Assembly (NCBI GenBank): GCA_034440575.1
Contig: JAOTOL010001635.1
Coordinates: 1,476,001 to 1,540,000, forward strand
Direction: 5' to 3'
From: Imbricaverruca yamaguchii
Taxonomy: Eukaryota; Arthropoda; Thecostraca; Neoverrucidae
Length of the DNA: 64,000 nucleotides
The position numbers were made by a program, and so were the translations under genes. Below are positions 33,090 to 45,204 of this stretch, piece by piece (position 1 is the first letter of the stretch; the number at the start of each line of letters is the position of its first letter). The notes beneath the pieces were generated by a model that saw only the letters and a list, made by a program, of their open reading frames with translations, was not told where the DNA came from and did no database searches.

Positions 33090-35625
33090 CGTCCTTAGTC
33101 AGGGCTTCCCACCTACAAGCAGATATCTCTGGCACTCTGGCTACGTTCACTTTACGTGGCCCCTGACTTTTAGGGAACCTTCCCAGTCCTCTGCAGCTTT
33201 AATGGCTCGCAAGGATATCTTAGCTCTCAGGCTGGCTCTAAGTATTCTTCGCACCTATCGTCGGTTTTCAGGGACTCTCTTAGCTCTCAGAGGCACAGAT
33301 CCTTCAGTGCCCATTCCAAAGCTCTAGTCCTGTCCTAGCTTTCAGGGAAATCAAGCTCAGAAACGGATCTCACAATTTCTAACAAAAATCGCCAGCTGTC
33401 ATAACTCTCCTCAGCTATTAGGCCCCTCTCTGTTCATTCATCAGTGTCCCTTCCAAGCCTTAGGAGCATAACAGTGCAGTCCACTCTAACTCTAATGGGC
33501 CATTCCCAGTTCTCGGCATACTTTGTGGCTATCAAGGACATTCTAGCCTCAAGGCCACCTGCCCCTCAGTATTCCTCACAATCATGCCTAGCCCTTAGGG
33601 ACACTCATTGGCTAGCATGCATCCCTGTTCTTCTCATAGGTACCTGTCCCAAGCCTCTTGGACATCTCAGTCAAGTTCTCCCTAACGCTCATTGACCATT
33701 TTTGATCGTCAGAGGCCTTCTCCAGCTGCTAGAGGCCCTTCCTGGTCCTTGGCAGCCTTTCTAACTTCAAGGGTTGATCGTAACTTTCTAGCTCTCAGGC
33801 GGACCATCAGTATTCCTCACGACCATCGTTAGCTTTAAGAACTCTTCTTAGCTCTCAAGGAGCTCTGTTAGACCCCAGGGGCCCTCTCAGGCTGTCAGGG
33901 ATCCTTTGCAGTTTTCGACGGTTCTTTCGGTTTCAAAAGCATTCTGGCTATTAGGCTGGTCCTTTGCATTCCTCACAACAATCACCAGCCCAAGGGGAAT
34001 CTTTTTGCGCTCAGCGAACCTTGCCCAAGGGATCTTGTTCATCCATTAGAGGCCCCGCTTAATCTTAGGAGAATCATAGTCCAGTCCTCTCTGGCTCACG
34101 GAGAACCTCTTCATCTGCCAGGGCCCTCTCCAGCCTTTGGGCGCCCATCACACTCCGGAATAACCGAGTCCAGCTCTCATCTCAGGGGAATTTAAGCTGT
34201 GGCATGTACCCTCACAAGCCCTCTTCAGCTCTTACGGGTCCTGTTCATCCCTCGGATGCCCTTTCAAACCCCAAGAGCATCCCAGTCCTGTCTGGTCCTC
34301 AGGCTCCCTCTTTGTTCATCGGGGCCTTTATGGCCCTGTTTATGTCTCAGCTGCAACAAGCTGTTCCACCCGCCATAAACATTCCAGCTCTTGGACGGTC
34401 CTCCCTCGTGTTCATGGCCATTGTCAGCAGGGTGAGCGCTTTCAGGTCAGAAGAGCCTTTTCCACACAAGCTGTTATATGTATTTGACATTTGCTTTGGT
34501 TATGTCTGCCCTTACGCATTGAGGGCCCCTCAGACCCACCATGGATGTAGTAAGAGTGCTCCTTTACCCCTTGGCTATGCCATTGCTGGTGTAGCAGAGT
34601 CCCTTCCATGGGCTTAGATGCTCAATACGTAGCATCGGGAACCTTCCGCTTCAGCCCGGATCGCCTCCGTGTCTCCGGAGCCTTTTCATCCATCGGCCTG
34701 AGGATTGCAGTCAGCCCTGGGCCCTTCTCCATCAGCGTGAGCTACAGCCGACCCTGTGGTTCTACACATCCGGCACGGGGCCCTTTTCATCAGTTCAGGG
34801 GCCCTCTTTCACGGCTCAGGACACTCTCTCTGTCAGCAGCGTGAGCCTCCTCTATCACGCTAGGCACAAACCCCAACCCCACGCCACCTGTGTGGATTGG
34901 AACCACCGTGTCGAAACAGGATCCTTCATGCTAGCCCAGGGCCCTCTCCGTCTGCTCAGGGGTCTCTGTAGCGATCTCAGTCAGACCGGAAGCCATGTTT
35001 CAACAGCCTGACTCCCTCTCCATCAGGCCAGGGGCTCTTGCACGGTTTGAGCTCAGTGAGCCCGTGGCTTCATCGGCCGACGCCGTAGCTCCACCGGCTC
35101 TGGGACACTTCCTCACTGCTCGAGATCCTCTCCGGTAACTAGGGCCTCCTTGCATTGTTTCAGGTGCCCTCTTTAACGACCCAGGACCTTTTCCGTTGGG
35201 CCGGTGTCTCGGTGTCTACCTTTCAAAAGTTCTGGCCCCCTCCATCCGTTAGGCCGGGTCCCGGGTCTTTTCTTCAGTTGAGCACCGCCGACGGCCCAGA
35301 ACACTTCATATTGGCTCGGAGCCCCCTCCCTCAGGCCGGGGCCCTTCTGGAACCCATCTGTTGACCTAGAAGCCCTTCACGTTGGCCAAGCCCAGGGTCC
35401 TCATCATCTACCCGTGGGAACTCTCCATTAACTTGCGGCCCTCTTCGTCGGCCCGGAATCCTCTCCTTCAGGCCGGGCCCCTTTCGCCGGTCAAGGGCCC
35501 GTCGCATCATCCCGGGGGCCCTTGCGGGCTCCTCAGGGCCTGGAGGTCTGACAGTTACAGAGGAAGGGCTGCCGCCCCCTTTGCCCTCTGGCTACGCCAT
35601 TGGCCCCAGCAAATCCAGAGGCATC
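33090..35625 (-). repeat. Large degenerate ~20-bp-period array
   Basis: Read on the minus strand, successive blocks ending in GRAG or AAAG follow each other at 20 bp. From 35207 leftward: ACACCGGCCCAACGGAAAAG, GTCCTGGGTCGTTAAAGAGG, GCACCTGAAACAATGCAAGG, AGGCCCTAGTTACCGGAGAG, GATCTCGAGCAGTGAGGAAG, TGTCCCAGAGCCGGTGGAGC, TACGGCGTCGGCCGATGAAG. A 31-bp unit, two 20-bp units, another 31-bp unit and further 20- and 22-bp units follow, to 34924. The left part (33.1-34.5 kb) is more decayed, with CCTGAGAGCTAAGA-type words. The right end carries AATGGCGTAGCCAGAGGGC and an internal one AATGGCATAGCCAAGGGG, like a mobile-element terminus. Non-coding. Confidence 0.75.
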
Positions 35626-36588
35626 CATGATATTTTAATAGGGTGCTCAAAAGCTCCATGCCGCGCCTTACAGCTTGACCGGTATATTTGTTTTTACTTC
35701 CACACGAACCTTCGAACTTCTACGGTACCTACAAATAACGTATTTTGTCAAGGGCTCTTCGACGACCATGCTGATACCAAGACGGTGCTGATCGGGCCCG
35801 GCTGACGGGTGGGGAACTAATCCCCCCCCTCCCCACCCAGCAACTACTTCCCTGGCACTGCACGTCACTGGGTCAGCCTGGGCTCGGCCTTGGGGTCAGC
35901 AGCTGCATGTTCGCGTTGAAGCTGGTCCCGCCCGCACAAGGTCGTCAGCGTCAACCGCGGCCGACTGTCGACGGTCGACAGTCGACAGGACTCGAACAAA
36001 ACGTGCCAACATGTTGCAACAGGCGGCTGGGAGGGGCAGACATTCTAGTCACATGTCGGCCCGGTCAGCGACTGCGGTTGCATCAGCCACGCCATCTTAC
36101 GAGCGGCGGGCACGAGTGTTTGACGTCATAGATCGGCCGGCGGGTCCCAGAAGCCGGAGGAACGTCGTGCCATCTGGCGCATGGGGCAACCGTTTCCGGT
36201 ACGGTGGAGCGCCAGCCGGCCTTCGCACATCGCATAGCTGTAGAAGCGCCAAGCTCTGTCGTCTCGAGCAAGCAGGCGGACTAGCAAAGCATTCTCTGGC
36301 ATTGATCACTTATCCCGACATGGAATGTTCGGTAAACGATTGGAAGGCACTCTTACAACGCGACATGCATTCAGCACCACAGAACACATAGGTATAACCG
36401 CTCATAACTCAGCACCTAACCGCTCTAACCACACTCATCAAGCCACCGCCAGGCACATGGAACACAAAAGGAACTGCCAAAAGGAAGTCATCCTCACCAG
36501 ACTAAGAACGAGTCAAACTAAACTAAAACACTCTCAACTAGAGACTCACTATTATGCAACAAATCATTGCGACATGTGCGATACCACA
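35626..36588. other. No supportable gene
   Basis: It contains a self-complementary GTCGACGGTCGACAGTCGAC stretch near 35.97 kb and short frames on both strands. Nothing recognisable. Confidence 0.4.
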
Positions 36589-36592
36589 TTAA

Positions 36593-37325
36593 CGCTCGGT
36601 GGAGGGGGGTTGATTATGCACCTCTTACGGTTTTCGCGGATAGTGAAAAACAAGGCCGAAATGCACCGAAATTTGGCACACCATTCCCCACGTCAATTTG
36701 GCATGTTCTGTGAAAAAGTTGATGACAGGTTATCTACGGTCAACGTGTCATTCAAGGTCAAGTCAGGTCGCCTCCAAAAAGGTGAACCAGTCATAACGCT
36801 TTAATAGACACAGATACTGAAACGAAGCTTTCAGGGTTTATTTATCTTAAGGAATGGTGCCAAATGCACCAGAGGATTTTCGTTCTTGATGCCATATTTG
36901 TTTTGCATATTTGCCCATTCGGGCTAACATCGAAAATTCTGCCAAAATAAGCGTTATGAGGGCAGGGTGATTTAAGGCAACATTTCATGGTCTGCTCCAT
37001 CCATAAAAAAAATCACGAAAATTGAAAACTCAATATTTTCCAAATTTAAAAAAGCTCAAATGTTCATTTTTGGTTGAGCAAAAATTTGAAAGCCACAGTC
37101 GATTTTGCCTTCCTGTTCTGATTCTAAATGATTTTCGTTTTCAAAATCTCCCTCAAAAGGACTTCCCAAAGCCAAAAAACCATGTCCGTCGTAATCACAT
37201 AGACCCGTAATGAAGTCACTTTTGTGGTGGGGCACTATTGGTGATGGTTTCAGGCCCTACTCGTCGAGCGTTTTCCAATGACACCACTTTCGTTTTCGTG
37301 CTACACTTGGTTCCAAAATTACGGG
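36593..37325 (+). mobile_element. Diverged copy of the TTAA-flanked element (copy C)
   Basis: After a TTAA at 36589, GGTTTTCGCGGATAGTG, CACGTCAATTTGGCATG, GGTCAACGTGTCATTCAAGG, CATAACGCTTTAATAGACAC, AAGCTTTCAGGGTTTATTTA and TACTCGTCGAGCGTTTTCC match the order and orientation of 62060-62840. It lacks the outer GC-rich right end. Divergence is much higher than between copies A and B, so it is older. Confidence 0.8.
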
Positions 37326-37474
37326 GTATATAAGGACCTAACCTGAACATAGATGGGGTGTGAGGACAAGACCGGAAAGCGAGTTAGGCAAAGATCACAT
37401 CCTACCAGACTGTTGTAGCTTTGGCGCTCAAAGACACTTACTTAAGGCCTTCTGCAAAAAGAGGGCATCACCCA

Positions 37475-37533
<59 letters not shown>
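37475..37533. repeat. (CT)n microsatellite
   Basis: A run of CT dinucleotides with one TT break, followed by CT-rich sequence to 37.58 kb. Confidence 0.97.
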
Positions 37534-37536
<3 letters not shown>

Positions 37537-37800
37537 CTCCGTGTCTTTTTCTTTCTCCCTGTCTTTTTCTCTCTCTCTTCCATCGCCTCTGCGTGAAAAC
37601 TCCTTGTAGAACTCCTTAATATTTGGCTACTTGTATGTCACGGGCCTAGCAGGAGCATTGTAGACATCATACCACCAACACACACTCCAACAGGCACTAG
37701 AACACTCACTGCATGCCCGCGCATACACTCGTAGGAATAATATAAATGGCTATCCTTGAATGTCATCGGATGTGCACGGGCCGATTCACTTTCCAATTGG

Positions 37801-38602
<802 letters not shown>

Positions 38603-39525
38603 GCAGAGGACCACAGACCGGGGCTGTGGCAGAGGACCACAGACCGGGGCTGGGGCAGAGGACTACAGACCGGGGCTGGGGCAGAGGACCACAGACCGGG
38701 GCTGGGGCAGAGGACCACAGACCGGGGCTGGGGCAGAGGACCACGGACCGGGGCTGGGGCAGAGGACCACAGACCGGGGCTGGGGCAGAGGACCACGGAC
38801 CGTGGCTGGGGCAGAGGACCACAGACCGGGACTGGGGCAGAGGACCACAGACCGGGGCTGGGGCAGAGGACCACAGATCGGGGTTGGGGCAGAGGACCAC
38901 GGATCGGGGCTGGGGCAGAGGACCACGGACCGGGGCTGGGGCAGAGGACCACGGACCGGGGCTGGGGCAGAGGACCACAGACCGGGGCTGGGGCAGAGGA
39001 CCACGGACCGGGGCTGGGGCAGAGGACCACAGACCGGGGCTGGGGCAGAGGACCACAGACCGGGGCTGGGGCAGAGGACCACGGACCGGGGCTGGGGCAG
39101 AGGACCACAGACCGGGGCTGGGGCAGAGGACCACGGACCGGGGCTGGGGCAGAGGACCACGGACCGAGGCTGGGGCAGAGGACCACAGACCGGGGCTGGG
39201 GCAGAGGACCACAGACCGGGGCTGGGCCAGAGGACCACTGACCGGGGCTGGGGCAGAGGACCACGGACCGGGGTGGGACGAGATAACTGCGGACCAGACG
39301 GAATTAGAGGAGCACAGACCGGGGCTGGGCCAGAGGACCACAGACCGGGGCTGGGGCAGAGGACCACGGACCGGGGCTGGGTCAGAGGACCGCAGACCGG
39401 GGCTGGGCCAGAGGACCACGGACCGGGGCTGGGCCAGAAGACCACGGACCGGGACGGGACGAGATAACTGCGGACCAGACGGGACTAGAGGAGCGCAGAC
39501 CGAGACGGGACCAGAGGACTGCAGA
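38603..39525. repeat. 26-bp minisatellite (AGAGGACCACAGACCGGGGCTGGGGC family)
   Basis: About 35 units made of AGAGGACCACAGACC plus GGGGCTGGGGC, varying A/G at one position (CACAGACC or CACGGACC). Towards the right the units change to GGGCTGGGCC and are interrupted twice by GGGACGAGATAACTGCGGAC. Twenty-six is not a multiple of three, so long frames of up to 400 codons open on both strands; they are a by-product of the repeat. Confidence 0.97.
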
Positions 39526-39744
39526 TCAACAGATGACCGTGTGCTGCTCAGGACGACGCTGTGTTGGGGAATTGCATGCAGTTTGCGTCTGCATGAGAGC
39601 AGAGTGAGTCGGTAGTCGGCTGCAACTCCAACTACTCCAGCTCGGATTTCATCCCCTGAGTCTATCTGGTGATAGCCAGACCACATTCCTTTGCAAATCA
39701 ATCAAGTGACGAGCTGTCATCTTGTCCAGAGCATTGCTGCTAGG

Positions 39745-40200
39745 AGGATCACAGCTTCGTGGTGCTGGAGCATGTCTGCTCGCTCCTGGGATGCCTCGGG
39801 TTGAAAGCAATGGAGGAGATGGCCACCACGACCGCATAAGAACGAGATTTAGTGGCTGTCTCGGTCATTTCCCGAGCTTCTCGGAATGACACGCCCCTGT
39901 CACACTTCAATTGTGTGATGTTCTGCTCCCGTTTGCAACCTGGGCATACTCGATTACACAGCAGAGTGGTTACCTTGCAGTTAGGACAGCACAAGGTGTC
40001 AGATGTGCAAGTGTCCACAGAATGCTCCGAGGAGGTACATCGCGGACATCTCGGCTTGGATCGACAGTGGCGGCTGGTGTGTCCATATCTATGACAGAAG
40101 AAGCATCTAATCGGGATTGGTCGATAAGCGCGGACCCGGATCTTAACGTACCTGATGCGCCTATGGGTAGACTGTTTTTGGAATTACAAGTTAGTACAAT
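39745..40200 (-). pseudogene. LINE ORF1 (gag-like) remnant with CCHC zinc knuckles
   Basis: On the minus strand VKIRVRAYRPIPIRCFFC leads into CFFCHRYGHTSRHC (C-X2-C-X4-H-X4-C), a second knuckle CPRCTSSEHSVDTC, then CCPNC and VCPGCKREQNITQLKC with RGVSFREARE. Two to three knuckles followed by a KKEKEI/SFPEAR-like segment is the Jockey-type ORF1 pattern. Frame breaks lie upstream near 40.2 kb. No matching ORF2 follows; the sequence runs into the minisatellite instead. Confidence 0.8.
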
Positions 40201-40666
40201 GTTGTCCGTGTCATGTGAAACACCGTCAGCTTCCGTCGTTAACCATCTGGCCTTCAGGACACCGAACCCTTCAATACTGTGGACATTTTTTTCACATGGC
40301 ACACCTTGTAGGTTATGACAAGTGAGGACACCTCCAAAACAAATTATACTGTAATGCCACCATCACCCAATTTGTCGCACCGTTCCACCATGTACCGAAT
40401 TGCTCCATCCCCTCACACCGCTGGAAAGGGCTGAGGTCGTGCAGTCTGAGTTCAAAACTCGAGAATCGGGACAGTTGGGTCGACGAACTCTGACTCTACT
40501 TCGGTTTCACGTTCAGATGTCTTGCCAGGTCGCGTCGCCGGGACGGGACGAGAATCACAACAGGAGGCTAGCCGAGACAGTGTCTAAATCGGGTTTCACC
40601 GAGGGGACGCGGAAATTGGAGGAAGACGGAAACGACGGATCGTCAGAGTCAAGCCGAGGGTGAGGG

Positions 40667-40708
40667 TATATTTGTGTCACCGAAGGGGCCCTTTGTGACA
40701 CAAATATA
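40667..40708. other. Inverted repeat around AAGGGGCCCTT
   Basis: TATATTTGTGTCAC and GTGACACAAATATA flank a GC centre that is itself nearly palindromic. It may be a short fold-back remnant. Confidence 0.75.
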
Positions 40709-41730
40709 TCGTTCCACCATAAGGTGCCCTACGGGGGGGGCCTAGCACCGTAACAGCAGGACGTCAGAAGTCCGCGCTGTTATATGGAACAGGCGACGCC
40801 TTTGCTCGGCCTGGATATAGATAGAGGCTTCAGACCATTGCTCGGCCTGGAGGAGGGGCAACCGCGATCGCATGTTAGCACTACCCACCCTTTAACCCCG
40901 GTCGGCAAGGCCAGTTGGCGCTGGGAAGAAAGCCAGCCCTCCAGTCCGAGGCGACCTGTCACTTGGCTCGTATGGGACCCTACAGGCCCGCCCGCCTTTC
41001 CGATACACCGGGACCAAAGAGGAGTATTGGTCCTCTATCACAACTAGCACCGTATGACGGGGCACCTCAACCTCCAGGACTCCGTCAACCCTTGGGACGG
41101 ACCGAGTGGGCGCAACTACCAACTAAGGGAACCAAAAATATACTAAAGTATAAAAATTACAAAAAATATTATAGACCTAACAACACCTTTTAAAGGATTT
41201 CACAACGCTAAGCGGTAAATTTTAGTCGCCAATAACTTCTTCTATATTTTGTATGCCGAGCTCCCCTTGTGAAAATCCCGATTGTGGCGCTCGGTCCCAC
41301 TCTTATCATCAATACATTCTATATTAAACTATGTTTAAACGTAGCGGAAAACAGAAAGAAGCGACTGTGTCCATGAGCATGGGCACTCATATTTTTACTT
41401 CAATTAATAAAATCGATACCTTCAAGATGTGTTAACGCCGCTTCACTTTCATGATTATATTATATTTTCTTTGTCTGCTCTGATATGTTCTTTGTTGTCT
41501 GCATCTAAATCGTTAGTTTTCTTCTGGTCTTTACCAGACAGTTGGACTTTAATTGTAGGTCTCACGTTAGCCATACCAGCGTGTGGTTCTATGTTTTTAT
41601 CACACATTAAACCACCTTTGACTAATATATATTGAGCGCCCTGGCGCTTTAATCGGGAATTTAAAATATAATGCGAGGAAAAGGAAGTTGGATAAAAAAA
41701 AAAAATTATTGGGTTTTTTATCATATATAC

Positions 41731-41731
<1 letters not shown>
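40709..41731. other. No supportable gene
   Basis: A direct repeat TTGCTCGGCCTGGA occurs twice (40803 and 40841). 41.1-41.7 kb is AT-rich and featureless. Confidence 0.45.

Positions 41732-41825
<94 letters not shown>
41732..41825. repeat. (TA)n microsatellite
   Basis: About 90 bp of alternating TA. Confidence 0.98.
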
Positions 41826-41828
<3 letters not shown>

Positions 41829-41957
41829 CCATTCTAAAACTAAGTGACAGAAATCCCACGAGTTTCGGAAAAGTGGGTTGCCTAGGTAGGAAGGGTGGTC
41901 CCCTTCAGCTGTTCACCCCCCCCCCCCCAATGGATAAAATCCTGGTTTCGCCACTGT
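41826..41957 (-). mobile_element. Terminus of a hAT-like non-autonomous element
   Basis: On the minus strand CAGTGGCGAAACCAGG begins an end followed by a G-run, the same style of terminus seen next to the ~20-bp arrays. The other end may lie in the (TA) tract. No target duplication was identified. Confidence 0.35.
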
Positions 41958-44052
41958 GTAGGGTGTATGAAAATGACTGTTTGAAGGCAGTCTAACCCTC
42001 GCAGTATAGGGGCGCAGTCAAGTTCATCGAGTTGAAAGGCTAGCATATGCCGTGAATCCATTATATTGCACAATAGGCTGACGGCCTGCATGTGACCATT
42101 GCCGAAAACGTGACCTAGATATGCCAGCGAAAGATGCTCGACACCTAATAATCACGTGACATATTTTGGGGGCTTCCGTGAAAGACTAACACATTCCTAC
42201 ACATTCCGACTAGTGTAAGGATAGATTCAAGCTTTTAGTTTGCGAGAGTAAGTACACGCCTGCGCAGGTGCGAAGAATATCAGCTTGTTCTTTAACACTA
42301 CTCTACTCAGCACAAGCGCATCACCCTGGTTGGTACGGGCTACATACCGAGCGCACCTGTCGTGCGCACTGCCCTTGTCGACCAAATTATATTGGTGGTA
42401 CCTAATTTCATAACTACTTAATTGGTGACTAGTGACGTGACACTTCGCGAGGACAACAGCTGTGGAACACCGATCAGGTGAGTACAGAGTGGCACTTACC
42501 TGTCTACCTGAACATACATGTGCACAGCTTGAGGCCAGCACAGGTCTCATTAAACTGTTGAACAATTATAAATCGTAGATATAATTTAGAGTGACTATGG
42601 CACGAAAAATCTCCAACGGAGGTTAAATACATGGCGGTCGGTTTTCTGAAGTTGTCGATAAATGTTTGTCTGTGTGTGTGCATGTGTGTGTAATATGCCG
42701 CTTGGACGCATGGTATGTCAAAACGGAGCGGCGGATTTCGCTCAAATTTCCACACGTGCTGGGTCGGTTCGGAGGGCAGATCTTGACTGTGGTTTCGGGT
42801 CGTGTGAGTCGCGTGGACGCGTGCCACGTGCTGTCAGCCAGGTTTAGGTCGACATCAGCTAGCCAGGGCCACAACATATACCACCAGACGCACAAATATC
42901 AGACTGCTTGGAAACTCGCGCCCGATAGGGAACTGCGTGGTTTTGTTGTGGGCGATCTGGTGCGATGTGTCGTGCGACCGTCAGGCGCCTGCATCTCTTT
43001 TCAGTGGGGCACTCCCGAACTGAGAGCGGAGAGTACTAGACCTATGCAATTGTGTGAGCGGACAGACCGCCATCGGGGCCATTAGAGCACGTAGTGTGTT
43101 GGGGTGGGCGAAGCGTAGCGCGTACCATACGCCCATGATTCACGCGAGGACTCCACTCCTGTTTTGCATGGGGCTGTGGTTTCTTACAACGAAAATCTCG
43201 GCTGCCACATATTGGTGCACGGTTCAGCTCACATCACACGTAACAAGGGAGGTATGGCATCACATGAAAGCCCACGGTGTTGGCTGTCCTTTGGGCACAA
43301 CTTCAGTGCGATGGGGCCAACAAACTGCACAGGAGCGACACCGATGTGATGGGAGAACGGGTTGCGCCGAGATCCTCTGTCGTCAGTTGGTTTAGCGTGT
43401 GGAACGGTAATATTGACATCCGAATATGACAAATTTTAGTGCGCGAAATCTGCTCGGTTTAAAGCGACATAGCTCGTGAACTAACGGACCGATCGACACC
43501 AAACCGACACCACGGCGTAGTCAAGACAATCACCAACCTCGGCAGTGCAAACATTTTCCCACACGTGGCACGTGTACCCGAAGGATGAGTGTAAATATAA
43601 GGTGACGGTTTTCATCGTTTTTCTCTATTAGGTCTGGCGTTGGAAAACGAATAAAGGTGACGATACGCCGTTGCTTCCAATACCCAGCTCCATGTACCGG
43701 CTACTATTTTCCCATTGAGCATCGGCACCTGCCGTGTGTCAGGGGTCGGCCATCGCGACGGGAGTGACAAGTGTCGTGATTCGTATAACCGGATTCTGCT
43801 TCCCGCCCCACCAACATCCCTGTCGGGCCCCATTTTGGGTTAAAAAAAAGTCGTGTGCACGCATATCCCCAACTGCTGTGATCCCCACGATATCTTTAGA
43901 TTTTCCGCCACTGAAGTTGGATTTCTTACAATTAAGGCTGCACTGAAGCGTTACCGAAAATCATGTTCGGCCTTCTCAGCCGGCTCATTGTATCGATGGA
44001 TCGATGGGTTTGCTGGAGGCAACTACACCGGTCGAAAATTATATGGGTCGCA
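41958..44052. other. No supportable gene
   Basis: Frames up to 139 codons occur on both strands but overlap and show no motif. Nothing in composition or structure stands out. Confidence 0.4.
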
Positions 44053-44780
44053 CGTGCTACTACACTAGCCAAGCTACCGAGGGAAGGATTTTATATAGGT
44101 GAATATACCTTGTGGTGCATGAATGGAAATACAGCTGTGTTACAAGGAATATAGAAATGAAGTTAAGAAATCGCAGGGCAGATCAGTTCAAATGAGGTCT
44201 GTTTGGGTCAGGTCAAGTCAGGTCTTGTTGCGTTAGGTTAAGTTTGGTGATATTGGGCTGAGTTAAGTTTGGTGATATTGGGTTAGGCTGGGTTGGGTTG
44301 GGTTGTGTTGGGTTGGATTGGGTTGGGTTGGGTTTGGTTGGTTTGGAATGGGTTGCGTTGGGTTTGGCCGGGTTTGGTTGGGCCAGGTTATGTTAGTACA
44401 GATTAGTTAATTTCGTGTTACCTCGGTTCAGATCAGCTTGGAATTTGTGTACTTTTACGATCAGTCGCTCGTGCTAACACGCCAGCCAAGCTATCATGAG
44501 AAGGATTTGCTAGGTGAATGCATCTTATACTGCACACCGGGAATTGCAGCCATGATATAGGGCGCATTGAAATGAAGGTAGGAAAGGACAGATAAGGTGG
44601 GATCAAATGAGGTTTGCTTCGGACAGGTCAGGCCACGTTAGGTTAGGTTAGGATGGGTTAGTTTTGGTTAGTTTTGGTTAGGTTTGGTTTGGTTAGGTTA
44701 AGTTAGGATTGGTTAGGTTACCTTAGGATAGGCTTGGTTCAGCTAAGCTAGGCTAGGCTCGACTAGTGTATATTTGCCAA
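44053..44780. repeat. Tandem duplication (417-bp period) with telomere-like tracts
   Basis: CGTGCTACTACACTAGCCAAGC (44053) and CGTGCTAACACGCCAGCCAA (44470) start two units that share GAAGGATTT, AGGTGAATR, GCACACC/GGTGCATG-type and GAAATGAAG words. Each is followed by a G/T-rich run: TTGGG-type in the first (44280-44390), TTAGG-type in the second (44638-44720, with GTTAGGTTAGGTTAGG). TTAGG is the ancestral arthropod telomere unit. Confidence 0.8.
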
Positions 44781-45204
44781 TTTTGGGCGAACTCAGTTCA
44801 AACCCGATTGGGAGCGTAATGACCTGGATCAAGGTTGAACACATCCACATGATGGTGTGGTTGATGTGCGTCCGGTGTAATAATCAACGCCAGGCGCCAT
44901 ATCGGCGCATGGCAGAACTGCCCTGAGCAGGTCCGGTGCAGGCTGAAGGAACCAAGGCCCAACTGGATCTGGCAAGTGTTGCGCCCAATCACCGGTACTA
45001 AGCAGGGCTACATCGCCACACCAAATGTGACACCGGACACCTTGAATCAACATGTCGTTCTTCAGAGGCCTCGCGCGGCCGCCAGTGTCACACAACTCTA
45101 CACACGATTTCCAGGAACTATCGCGCTCAGCTGGCGTAGATGGCGCTGCCAGCGCCATCTGCGCGCCTACCGAGTGGGCGCATGATGCAGCAGTTTCGCC
45201 ACCG
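44781..45204. other. Probable LINE-derived sequence, not resolved
   Basis: This leads into the RT fragment at 45205. A short palindrome AGATGGCGCTG/CAGCGCCATCT lies at 45138-45161. No motif could be read with confidence. Confidence 0.3.
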
